64,000 nucleotides of DNA from Alistipes sp. GTDB lineage: Bacteria > Bacteroidota > Bacteroidia > Bacteroidales > Rikenellaceae. The notes beneath the pieces were generated by a model. It worked only from the letters and a program-made list of their open reading frames with translations. It made no database searches and was not told the DNA's origin. Both the position numbers and the translations under genes were made by a program. Positions 17,613-25,808 of this stretch are shown here, one piece after another (the stretch's first letter is position 1; the number at the start of each line of letters is the position of its first letter). The stretch spans positions 93,444 to 157,443 of the forward strand of contig JAGBTQ010000015.1 in assembly GCA_017631275.1 (NCBI GenBank). The letters run 5' to 3'.

Positions 17613-18329
17613 ATGGGTATTAAAAGAGAGGATGTGCTAATTTCGCACGAGGAGTATTTGTCAATGAAGTACAGCAACGTATCCCACAAGTCAGGAGAGC
17701 ATTATGCACGAATTACGACAATAAATGGAGAAATTGATGCTGCACAGACTTATACAGATAGTTATTGCAAAAAGAATGGTCTTGGTAGATATGCAAATAG
17801 CGGTTCATCTTCTAAGCAATCAAGCAGCTCTTCGTCTGCTAAGGGATTTGGCTTAGGAGCTGCTGTTGGTGGAGGAGTTGTTGGTGTCGCAAAATGGTTG
17901 TTTGAAGAGACTGAAGAGGAGAAGGCTCAGGCTGCCGAGGATGAAAGAATAGATGAGATTGTGGAGTATAGAATGGAGCGATTCAATTATAATCTCAAAA
18001 AACATTTTCCACTGACTGGAACTACCGACGAGCTACTTGCTCGTGCTACAGATTTGTTGAATCAGTCTGATGAGTTCAACCTTGAGGAGTCTCATCCTGA
18101 TGAATTGCATCAGCGTCTTGCTGAGGAGAAGTGTGAGTCAGTGAGCAAGCATGCTGTAAAAATGTGTAAACAAATCAAGAAGCAAGATCCTGAAAGATTC
18201 AACCAGCCTGATGTTCAGGAGATACTTAAGCGAGCAGGTAAGCGTACCGCATGGGGTAAGTTAAAGATTGTTCTAATCATTTGGTTGGCGCTGATGGCTG
18301 TTATTGGTTTGTTGGTTGCTTTTGCATAA
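17613..18329 (+). CDS. Unrecognised membrane-anchored protein of the accessory island
   Basis: 238 residues, AT-richer in codon use than the neighbouring operons (many ATT, AAT, AAA, TAT codons). No signal peptide. Residues 1-60 are polar (MGIKREDVLISHEEYLSMKY), 62-76 a Ser-rich linker, 77-95 a Gly/Val-rich hydrophobic stretch (GFGLGAAVGGGVVGVAKWLF), 96-215 acidic helices, and 218-237 a clear C-terminal membrane helix (IVLIIWLALMAVIGLLVAFA) that makes it a tail-anchored protein. Glycine-rich segments of this kind occur in effector and membrane-perturbing proteins, but no homology is recognised and no partner gene is adjacent. Its leader contains the RNA at 17340-17526. Confidence 0.7.
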   Translation: MGIKREDVLISHEEYLSMKYSNVSHKSGEHYARITTINGEIDAAQTYTDSYCKKNGLGRYANSGSSSKQSSSSSSAKGFGLGAAVGGGVVGVAKWLFEETEEEKAQAAEDERIDEIVEYRMERFNYNLKKHFPLTGTTDELLARATDLLNQSDEFNLEESHPDELHQRLAEEKCESVSKHAVKMCKQIKKQDPERFNQPDVQEILKRAGKRTAWGKLKIVLIIWLALMAVIGLLVAFA

Positions 18330-18359
18330 TCTCTTACTGCAAATACAGCGTTTGATGAA

Positions 18360-18410
18360 ATAGGCGACTGTCTTATGACTGCCGCCTATTCTCTTACAGA
18401 AACAGGTTCT
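18360..18410. repeat. Family C hairpin, copy 1; probable terminator of the membrane-protein gene
   Basis: ATAGGCG (18360-18366) pairs with CGCCTAT (18383-18389), with GTC/GAC inside, and is followed by an AGAAACAGGTTCT tail. The same hairpin with more complete flanks is at 18801-18830. Between this element and the next one lie AAACTACTAACG at 18443-18454 and a small GGCAA/TTGCC hairpin at 18488-18502. Confidence 0.75.
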
Positions 18411-18592
18411 AAAATAAAACTCTTTTGCGAAGCACCTTTTATAAACTACTAACGTTCTTTGAGGTTTGCGCAGAGCAAGAGGTGTGTGGCAATGGTGTTG
18501 CCGTAGGCATCGGGTTGTGGTGTTGAGGCATATAATGAAATTAAAGAGTTTAGGGAGTTTAGTGAACTTAGTGAACTTTGAGAATATCAGCT

Positions 18593-18775
18593 AAACTACT
18601 AACGTTTCCACGAGTAGGTCAGACAATGGTCGAAGTTGGCGAGTTACGAAGTAACTGCAAAAGAATGGCGCACCATGGCGAGTTTACTTGCTGAATGGTG
18701 CGCCACACTTCTGCATAGATGTATTACATCCGCCAACAAGAGCATTGTTGCTACGTTCAAAACCGTCAGTAGTTT
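18593..18775. repeat. Family C branched palindrome with inverted terminal repeats
   Basis: Ends are AAACTACTAACG (18593-18604) and CGTCAGTAGTTT (18764-18775), 11 of 12 complementary. Inside, nested pairs are ACAATG/CATTGT, GTTGGCG (18635-18641)/CGCCAAC (18731-18737), GTTAC/GTAAC (18643-18655), and the perfect 11-bp TGGCGCACCAT (18666-18676)/ATGGTGCGCCA (18695-18705). No coding frame. The size and inverted ends resemble a MITE; no target duplication could be confirmed. Confidence 0.7.
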
Positions 18776-18861
18776 TTTCAGAATTTTATAAAAAAAAGCA
18801 ATAGGCGGGAGTCTCACGACTGCCGCCTATACCCTCAGAAATAAATTCTGAAAAAACTACT
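18768..18861. repeat. Family C nested palindrome with perfect 18-bp arms
   Basis: AGTAGTTTTTTCAGAATT (18768-18785) is perfectly complementary to AATTCTGAAAAAACTACT (18844-18861). Nested inside is ATAGGCGG (18801-18808)/CCGCCTAT (18823-18830) with AGTC/GACT. It overlaps the right end of the previous element. From 18862 to 19043 I see nothing else recognisable. Confidence 0.8.
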
Positions 18862-19043
18862 AACCCAAACTTAAATAAATGAAGAAACCTAACTACGTGT
18901 TTTACCAGCGTAGCTGATTAAGGATTGTGCAATCCTCGTGCCATAATAACGTCTGCTATCAAAAAAAAATTGCACAACTATCACAACTTTTCAACGAATA
19001 GCCGATTTTGAACCACGAACAATATAATGTGGCGAGAAATTTA

Positions 19044-19051
19044 TATCTTTG
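19044..19051 (+). promoter_or_regulatory. -7 element of glycerate kinase gene
   Basis: TATCTTTG, 24 nt before the ATG; no TTTG at the expected -33 distance. Confidence 0.5.
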
Positions 19052-19075
19052 TGTAATAATTTTCGCACAACGACC

Positions 19076-20203
19076 ATGGCACAACGTATAATCTTAGCAT
19101 TCGACAAGTTCAAGGGGTCGCTCAGCTCGGAGCAGGTGGCAGCGGCTTTTGCTCAGGGGTGGCAGAGTGTTGTGCCCGATAGCGACATCTCAATAGTGCC
19201 CATTGCCGATGGTGGCGACGGCTTACTACAGTCGCTTGCCACGACGCTGGGTGCTTCGATGCAGAGCATTGTTGCGCACGACCCGCTACATAGGAGTATC
19301 AGCACGCACTATGCCATAAGTGGCGATAGGGCAATTATCGAGATGGCGCAGGTGTCGGGACTTGCTCTGCTTAATGCAGAGGAGCGTAACCCTATGCTCA
19401 CGTCGAGCTATGGCCTTGGCGAGGTGATGCTCGATGCCCTCGATAGGGGTGCTCAGCATATCATCTTAGGCATTGGCGGTAGTGCCACGAACGACTGCGG
19501 CATGGGTATGCTTGCAGCGTTGGGGTGTCAGTTCTACGATGCTGAGGGCAAGGTGCTTACGCCGTCGGGTGAGGCTATGTGCCGTGTAGCGAGAGTAGAT
19601 GCTGCGAATGTAGATGCACGTCTTGCTAAGTGCGAGATTGTTGTTGCCTCCGATGTCGATAATCCGCTCTATGGCAAGCGTGGCGCTGCGTGGGTCTATG
19701 CAAAGCAGAAGGGTGCAACGCCCACAATGATTGATGCTCTTGACGAGGGTATGCTCCGCTTTGCCGAGGTCGTCGGTGGCAACTATCACAACCTGCCAGG
19801 CGCGGGTGCTGCGGGTGGCGTGGGCTATGCCCTTATGGCGCTACTTGGCGCAACGCTCAAGCCAGGCATTGAGTTAGTGCTCGACACGCTGAACTTCGAT
19901 ATGTTGCTTGATGGTGCTCAGCTTGTCGTCACGGGCGAGGGTCGCATTGATAGTCAGACACTTATGGGCAAGGGTCCTTCGGGCGTGTTGCGCCGTGCGA
20001 GTATGAAGGGTGTTCCTGTCGTTGCCCTGGGTGGCAGGGTAGAGTGGTGCGAGGAGCTCGAAAATAGTGGTTTCGAGCGCATATACGAGGCTACGCCCGA
20101 GGGTATGCCGCTTGAGGAGGCTATGCAACAAAAGACGGCACAGCAGAACATCTGCCATGCCGCCATGCGTATTGCTCGTGAGTGGCTATTGCTGCACTCT
20201 TAA
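19076..20203 (+). CDS. Glycerate kinase, GlxK/GarK family
   Basis: A 375-residue glycerate 2-kinase-type enzyme that phosphorylates glycerate with ATP for entry into lower glycolysis. Motifs: AFDKFKGSLSS at the N terminus, IADGGDG, LGIGGSATNDCGMG, ASDVDNPLYG, PGAGAAGGVGYAL, VVTGEGRID and KGPSGVLRRA. I set the start at the ATG 19076 because the family begins with this RIILAFDKFKGS strand and the upstream TTG at 19049 lies inside the -7 element. The last 18 nt overlap the end of the convergent aminopeptidase gene. Confidence 0.93.
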   Translation: MAQRIILAFDKFKGSLSSEQVAAAFAQGWQSVVPDSDISIVPIADGGDGLLQSLATTLGASMQSIVAHDPLHRSISTHYAISGDRAIIEMAQVSGLALLNAEERNPMLTSSYGLGEVMLDALDRGAQHIILGIGGSATNDCGMGMLAALGCQFYDAEGKVLTPSGEAMCRVARVDAANVDARLAKCEIVVASDVDNPLYGKRGAAWVYAKQKGATPTMIDALDEGMLRFAEVVGGNYHNLPGAGAAGGVGYALMALLGATLKPGIELVLDTLNFDMLLDGAQLVVTGEGRIDSQTLMGKGPSGVLRRASMKGVPVVALGGRVEWCEELENSGFERIYEATPEGMPLEEAMQQKTAQQNICHAAMRIAREWLLLHS

Positions 20204-22642
20204 GAGCGGGTGTGCCGCCTGTAAAATCTTGTTACGTAGTAGCTGAGGGTAGTCGGGGTTGTCGCCAAGCCAACGCTTTAGCTCGTCGTATGCCTCAGGT
20301 GTGCGGTGGTTCTCCAAGAGTGCACCTACCCAGTTGCGAGGGAAGAAGATGTCGCCTGTGCGCTGCACCTCGCGTAATTCGCTGAGTCCTCCATAGATAT
20401 ATTTTGCCGACTCCTTATCTCGAAGTGGGTGGCTAAGATAGCTTATCACTGTTGCCGTCCATGGCTCTATGCGCCTATTCTCAGGCTCCAATAGCTCCTC
20501 AAACAGCCTCTCTTGTGCCTCTACTGAGGGGTTTACAGAACGAATGATAAAGTCGAACTTACGACGGCGATCCTCGTCGGTGATGCGCTCACGCTGCGTT
20601 GTGGCTATTGTGTCGTAGTGCTCGGGGAAGCGTAGCGAGAGCTCGTATGCAAGTGTCATATAGTCGTTTACGTTGAGCAGTGGGTGCTTCGCCTCGTGCC
20701 AGATGGTGTATAGCTCACGGCAGAGGTCTGCCGATGTCGCTGTCTGCATAAGCATTCTAAGCAGCTGCTGTCGGCACGATACAAGGGTGTGGCTCTGGCT
20801 CATGGCGTAGAGCTCTGCCTCCGCCTCGGCTGAGCGTAGGGCGCTAAGAGGCTCGGCAACATATCCGACAAGGGTTGATGCTATGAGGGCGTTGCGCTCG
20901 GTGCTGAGTCCTCTAATAAGTGCCGATAGCCACTCCTCGTTACTAATGTAGTTTGCCTCGTAGAGCTCCCTAAGGTTCATTATCGTTGCCTGGCGCGTAA
21001 CCTCGTTAGCGATTGTGGCATAGTGCGTTAGCAGTGCTGCACGGTCGTTGTCGCCGAGGATAAATAGTCCGTAGCCACGACCATCGCTATTGGGTATGAT
21101 GTAATCGGCATTGCCAATCTCCAGCGTAACCTCCTCGCCATGCATAACCACCTCATGGCGTGTAGTGGTGTTGCCCGCAACGATATCCACCGTGAAGGTT
21201 TGTGGCCAATGCAGACCACGACCAAGTGGGTCGCACTCGCTGATGTGAAGTCTATTCTCTTTGCGTTGGAGGGTGATATGTGGCATGCCTCGCTGGTTTA
21301 CCCATACGTCGCTAAACGAAGCCAAGTCCTCGTCGCAACGTCTGTCGAGAATTGCGATAAGGTCGTTCCACGTAGCATTCGAGTAGGCGTAGGTTGTGAG
21401 ATACTCCTGAATACCCGCACGGAAAGCCTCCTCGCCCATGATCTCGACGAGCTTGTCCATCACCACGGGGGCTTTGTTGTATATGGTCTGACCATATATC
21501 AAGCCAGCATTTGCGAGGTTGTCAAGTGGCTGACGTATAGATGTTGAGCCCTCGGTGCGGTCCTCGCTCATGGCTGCCGAGGTGTGCACCTTCATGCGGT
21601 TGAGCATATGGTTGATGTCGGGGAATAGGGGCTCGGTCATGCGTGCTGCAAAGTAGTTGGCAAAGACCTCTTTGGTCCACACATCGTCGAACCATGCCAT
21701 AGTGACATAGTCGCCAAACCACATGTGTGCCGTCTCGTGTGTGATGAGCTTTGTGCGGCGTAGCTCCTCGTCGAGCGTAGGATTTTCCGAGAGGAACATC
21801 TGCGTGTCGTTGTAGAGCGTAGCTCCCGTGTGCTCCATGCCACCATACTGGAAGCCTGGCAAGATGATAAGGTCGTACTTGGCAAAGGGGTACTTTATGC
21901 CTGTGTACTCCTCCAGCCAGTCGAGCGACGATGCCACCTGCTCGAATATCGTGTCGAGCTGCTCGAGGCGCTTAGGGTCGCTCTCGCGGTAGTAGGCGGT
22001 GAAGGTGTGGCGACCATCGTCGTAGGTGCGCTTCTGGAGCTCGCCTGCCACAAACGAGAAGAGATAGGTGCTAAGGGGCTCTGTGGGCCTAAACTTTATG
22101 GTGCGACTATCTTCGCCCACCTCCTCGCTCTCTACCGAGGTGTTCGACACAGCTACCCAATTCTTTGGTGTTCGGAGTGTTAGGCTGTACGACGCCTTGA
22201 GGTTGGGCTGGTCGAAGCAGGGGAAGAGCGTGCGGGCACGGTCGGGCACAAGGAGCGTGTAGAGAAACTTCTCCTGGCGGTTTAGCGACTGATTGTCGAT
22301 GTCGAACTCTACAACAACCCTGTTCTCGCCACTCTTTATCTCCGACTTAGGGATTACGATATGCTCATTCTTCAAGCTATACGACATCCCCTCGACGCTT
22401 GTTACAAGTTCTGTATTGCGAAAATCTATGACAATTTTTTGAGGCTTCTCCACCTCGAAGAGTAGGGTGGCAGAGCCGATATTATCAACGAGGTCGAACC
22501 TTAGCTTGTAGCGCAAGTTCTTGATTGTCGCCTTGCGCCACTCGGCAAGCTCCCAGCTCACGCCACTATCGTAGTGTGATGCGGTGTTGCAGCAGCTGAT
22601 GCACATCATAGATGTTATGAGTGAAAGTAGAAGTCGTTTCAT
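20186..22642 (-). CDS. M1 family metallo-aminopeptidase, lipoprotein
   Basis: 818 residues. Lipoprotein signal (MKRLLLSLITSMMCISCC), an N-terminal beta saddle, the exopeptidase motif GGMEHTG replacing GAMEN near residue 270, the zinc site HETAHMWFG with the third ligand Glu in WTKEVFANYF, and a long helical C-terminal domain as in aminopeptidase N. It removes N-terminal residues from peptides, probably in the periplasm, fitting the asaccharolytic peptide use hinted at by aspA and the S9 peptidase in this window. Consensus promoter 20 nt upstream. Confidence 0.93.
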   Translation of the reverse strand: MKRLLLSLITSMMCISCCNTASHYDSGVSWELAEWRKATIKNLRYKLRFDLVDNIGSATLLFEVEKPQKIVIDFRNTELVTSVEGMSYSLKNEHIVIPKSEIKSGENRVVVEFDIDNQSLNRQEKFLYTLLVPDRARTLFPCFDQPNLKASYSLTLRTPKNWVAVSNTSVESEEVGEDSRTIKFRPTEPLSTYLFSFVAGELQKRTYDDGRHTFTAYYRESDPKRLEQLDTIFEQVASSLDWLEEYTGIKYPFAKYDLIILPGFQYGGMEHTGATLYNDTQMFLSENPTLDEELRRTKLITHETAHMWFGDYVTMAWFDDVWTKEVFANYFAARMTEPLFPDINHMLNRMKVHTSAAMSEDRTEGSTSIRQPLDNLANAGLIYGQTIYNKAPVVMDKLVEIMGEEAFRAGIQEYLTTYAYSNATWNDLIAILDRRCDEDLASFSDVWVNQRGMPHITLQRKENRLHISECDPLGRGLHWPQTFTVDIVAGNTTTRHEVVMHGEEVTLEIGNADYIIPNSDGRGYGLFILGDNDRAALLTHYATIANEVTRQATIMNLRELYEANYISNEEWLSALIRGLSTERNALIASTLVGYVAEPLSALRSAEAEAELYAMSQSHTLVSCRQQLLRMLMQTATSADLCRELYTIWHEAKHPLLNVNDYMTLAYELSLRFPEHYDTIATTQRERITDEDRRRKFDFIIRSVNPSVEAQERLFEELLEPENRRIEPWTATVISYLSHPLRDKESAKYIYGGLSELREVQRTGDIFFPRNWVGALLENHRTPEAYDELKRWLGDNPDYPQLLRNKILQAAHPLLRVQQ

Positions 22643-22662
22643 AGATGGTTTGCTTTTTTACA

Positions 22663-22693
22663 AAGGTACAAAAAAGAGGCTAACTCGCAAAAG
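22663..22693 (-). promoter_or_regulatory. Consensus promoter of the M1 aminopeptidase, inside a terminator
   Basis: Minus-strand TTTG (22693-22690), 19 nt, TACCTTTG (22670-22663). The -33 box forms the loop of the terminator hairpin of the gene upstream. Confidence 0.8.
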
Positions 22694-22701
22694 TTAGCCC
22701 C
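22680..22701 (-). terminator. Terminator of the BACON gene at 22722
   Basis: GGCTAACT (22680-22687) and AGTTAGCC (22694-22701); on the minus strand followed by TCTTTTTTG. It overlaps the next promoter. Confidence 0.8.
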
Positions 22702-22721
22702 TATAAATGATGTGTTAGCAA

Positions 22722-24041
22722 CTATTTTGCTATGACGCTCTGGTTATCGAGCTCGTGCACAACGCCGCTGAATGTGCCCTTGACATCGTTGCCAGCGTCG
22801 TCCTTGCCGTCGATAGTAATTACGGTGTCGTTACCAACCTTCTCAACCTTGATGCTACCAGCGGTGATAGGAGCAGCCTGCGACATGTCGATCTGACCAC
22901 CTACGCAATACATATAGTAGGCGTTTAGCTGGGTGCTGTCGTCACGAAGGCGACCTGCAGGGAATGTCCAGTCGAGCGACTTGGTAGGGTCTGAGAGGGT
23001 GTACTCGCCGAGGTAGCCCTCAGGGTTATTGAAGCCACCTGTTGACTTAGGTGTGATGAAGTTGAAGATGAGATATACGCCCGTGAAGGTGCTCTTATCC
23101 TCGATCATGTGCATGAACCATACGTCGTGGCCTGTGCCAAACCAGTCGCCACGGTAGTAGGCATACATATAACCACCCGTAACGTCGAACGAGAGGGTAT
23201 CGGTGTATTGGCTAACAGGACATACGTCGGCATAGGTATCCTCGCTATAGTCCTCGAGGAGTGGCTCGCCGGTGTATGTGATGCGGTGAACATCGCCATT
23301 TATAAGTATAACCTCGGCATTGATACCGCTCTTGGTAACAACCAATGTCGCACTGCGGAATGAGTATTGACTCATGTTTGGGTCGTACAAGAGGCTAGCA
23401 TCTGGATTGCCATCGATAGAGCCCTTGCGACCTAGACCCTGCTGGTCGAAGGTGTATGTGCCTACGGGGATGCGTACCTCCTTGTGGCTGAACTCGGCAC
23501 CTGCCTCGGCATATATGTCGAAGCGATACTGTGTAGCGCCATTAGGAATAGTCTTGATGCCTGATGGCTGCTGGTCAGAGAGAATGATAAAGTAGTTGAA
23601 ACCCTCGGTCTGACCCCTGTCGGTGATAAACTTGCCGAAGTAGCTACCACCAAGATGAGTAGCCTTGAAGTTTACGTCGGCAAGAGCGGCACCCTCCTGC
23701 ATGATCATCACGTGAATGTTGTCCTGTCCTGCTGTGAGCTTGATTGTTGCATTGCGCTCGTCGCCCTCGTTTGCAGCTACAATGAATGTCACGTTGTGCT
23801 TGTTAACCTTGATCTCAGAGATCCAATCCTCAGTGCATGTCACCGCTACAGGTGCTGCCTGACGTGTCTGGTCGGCAACAAAGTCGAAGGTAATCTCGCC
23901 CGTGCCACCCAACTTATCGAAGTTCATAACGGCCTTCGACGTGAGTGTGAGCTTGCCATTCGGTGTTTGATTATCCGCAGGCTCGCATGCTGCAAACGTA
24001 AAAGTAAATGCACAGAGTGCAAATAGAAGTAATCGTTTCAT
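22722..24041 (-). CDS. BACON-domain lipoprotein with two shared modules
   Basis: 439 residues, lipobox FAAC then EPADN, an acidic stretch after the cysteine as in surface-exported Bacteroidetes lipoproteins. BACON domain about 31-118 (MNFDKLGGTGEITF, CTEDWISEIKV, ANEGDERNATIKL). Module 1 about 125-280 with NYFIILSD, PVGTYTFDQQG, SATLVVTKSG and GDVHRITYTGE; module 2 about 290-430 repeats the plan less clearly. Located 32 nt after the stop of the next BACON gene with no promoter between, so these two are cotranscribed. Ligand unknown. Confidence 0.85.
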   Translation of the reverse strand: MKRLLLFALCAFTFTFAACEPADNQTPNGKLTLTSKAVMNFDKLGGTGEITFDFVADQTRQAAPVAVTCTEDWISEIKVNKHNVTFIVAANEGDERNATIKLTAGQDNIHVMIMQEGAALADVNFKATHLGGSYFGKFITDRGQTEGFNYFIILSDQQPSGIKTIPNGATQYRFDIYAEAGAEFSHKEVRIPVGTYTFDQQGLGRKGSIDGNPDASLLYDPNMSQYSFRSATLVVTKSGINAEVILINGDVHRITYTGEPLLEDYSEDTYADVCPVSQYTDTLSFDVTGGYMYAYYRGDWFGTGHDVWFMHMIEDKSTFTGVYLIFNFITPKSTGGFNNPEGYLGEYTLSDPTKSLDWTFPAGRLRDDSTQLNAYYMYCVGGQIDMSQAAPITAGSIKVEKVGNDTVITIDGKDDAGNDVKGTFSGVVHELDNQSVIAK

Positions 24042-24073
24042 TTTAGGTTATTGTTTTTTAGGTTTTTATCCGC

Positions 24074-25741
24074 TTATCTGTACTCGAAAGGTTTGCTTTG
24101 ATTAACTCCACAGAGGGTTGTGTTCACCACCTCGAATTTGTTGTCGTACTCAGCACTCTTAGCCGCGATGATTACGAGCACCTTGCAGTTCTGCTTAACA
24201 ATCTTGCTGTCGGTGATAGGCATCTCGAATACCTTGTGGGTTGTCGATTCTGCGCCCACATAGCCCCACTCAGTACCTGTGATGTCGGTATATACGAGTT
24301 GGGGGTACGCGTCACGAATAGCGTTGTTGTGGTAGTTCATCCAACTTTCCGATGCGTTATACTGAGGGCTGTAGATGTTGTCCTCGAGTAGTAGGATGTT
24401 GACCTTGTAGAGGTCTGCCTCCTTCGACTTGAGCGATGCGCTTATGACAATTTTGTCGCCATCGAGCTTTGTGGATACTGCAACGGCTGCTGTTGTACTC
24501 TCCTTTTTGAGTGCCTTGAAGTGCTTCTCGATAAATGTAAAGTTGCTACCTGCCGACTCGCCATACTGATAGTTGAAGGTGAGTGTTGGGAAGCCTGTGA
24601 GCACTCTTATTATCGACTGATAGTACTGCGTTAGCATGAACGATGTTGTTGACGATGCTGCATCGTCGGAGTTGTAGGCGTGCGACACTGCAAGGTTGAA
24701 GTAGTCGTTATATGCTGGGTCCTCCTCAATCTTCTTGAGCTGAAGCATCATAAGTGGGCAGTAGCCACAGTCTGTTCCTGTGTGGTCGATAAGCAACATG
24801 CGATGCTTGAAATCGTAGTTCTTAGGGTTGCTATCTACGGGGAATTCGGGAACTGAAGCATCGAATACAGAGATAGATACAAGGTTTGAGCTCTCGCCGT
24901 TGTACTTGGCATAAAGAGCATACTCGCCCACCTTGCTAAATGTGGCTGGGTTAGACACTTGCTCATGTGTGTAATACTCGTGGAATGTGCATTCGTTTGT
25001 CACGTCGTTGCCTGCGAATACCACGCTAAACTCTACGCTCTCGCCTACGCGTGTCACGTTTGCTGATGCTGTGAGCACAGCCTCCTCCAATGAGCCCTCC
25101 TGAACGATTGAGATGGTTGCTGTGGCAGTGTCGTAGTTTAAGTAAAGCGTTGTTTTGCGCTCCTGCGTTGATAGGTTTGCAGCAACGTCGAACGAAACCT
25201 TATCGCTCTCTACGACGATGTTAGTCACCCAGTCGGCATTCTCCAACGTAGCTTTAGGCATTGCACCCTCCTCGTCAGCACCTGTGAGGGTATATTTCAC
25301 CTCTACCGATGTGCCCACTGCCGAGAGCACCACCTTTGTGGTCTCAACATCGAGCTTTATGTCGCTCTTGTCGCCCCAGCCCCTCTGCTCTACACCTATG
25401 GTGTACTCGTCGGCGCCGTAGCTGACGTTTATGAAGCCCACGCGCTGCTCGACATCTCTATTTTTGGCAACCTTGAAGGTTATCTTATCCGCCACCACAA
25501 GGTCTGTTATCCACTCGGTAGGTGTTGATGCCTCGAGCTCAACGCCCTCTACCTCCTGGCTTATCGAGTAGATGATGGCATACTCGCCACCCTGCGCCGT
25601 AACGTTAATTACGCTGTCGGTAATGAGCAGGTTCTTCTCGTCTGTGTTGCCGTTGCCATTGTCAGGTGTTGGCGTTGGCAGTGGCTCACATGCGCTAATA
25701 AGCAGTGCCACAAGGGTAAATAGTGTAAATATCTTCTTCAT
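24074..25741 (-). CDS. BACON-BACON-Omp28-type lipoprotein with thioredoxin-like CGYC
   Basis: 555 residues, lipobox ISAC followed by EPLPTPTP. Two BACON domains (about 38-121 and 127-215), an Ig-like domain (about 216-295) and a C-terminal Omp28-like region starting at KHRMLLIDHTGTDCGYC. That CxxC motif near residue 325 sits in a thioredoxin-fold context followed by PLMMLQLKKIEEDP and a VLTGFPTLTFN stretch with a proline in the cis-Pro place. Omp28 relatives are outer-membrane proteins of Porphyromonas and others; whether this one is redox active is open. First gene of a two-gene unit. Confidence 0.85.
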   Translation of the reverse strand: MKKIFTLFTLVALLISACEPLPTPTPDNGNGNTDEKNLLITDSVINVTAQGGEYAIIYSISQEVEGVELEASTPTEWITDLVVADKITFKVAKNRDVEQRVGFINVSYGADEYTIGVEQRGWGDKSDIKLDVETTKVVLSAVGTSVEVKYTLTGADEEGAMPKATLENADWVTNIVVESDKVSFDVAANLSTQERKTTLYLNYDTATATISIVQEGSLEEAVLTASANVTRVGESVEFSVVFAGNDVTNECTFHEYYTHEQVSNPATFSKVGEYALYAKYNGESSNLVSISVFDASVPEFPVDSNPKNYDFKHRMLLIDHTGTDCGYCPLMMLQLKKIEEDPAYNDYFNLAVSHAYNSDDAASSTTSFMLTQYYQSIIRVLTGFPTLTFNYQYGESAGSNFTFIEKHFKALKKESTTAAVAVSTKLDGDKIVISASLKSKEADLYKVNILLLEDNIYSPQYNASESWMNYHNNAIRDAYPQLVYTDITGTEWGYVGAESTTHKVFEMPITDSKIVKQNCKVLVIIAAKSAEYDNKFEVVNTTLCGVNQSKPFEYR

Positions 25742-25808
25742 TGAGGTATATGTGTTTTAGTTTGGCTCTCTTGGTTATGTGAAAATGCAAAAATGCATCA
25801 ACGTCGAA

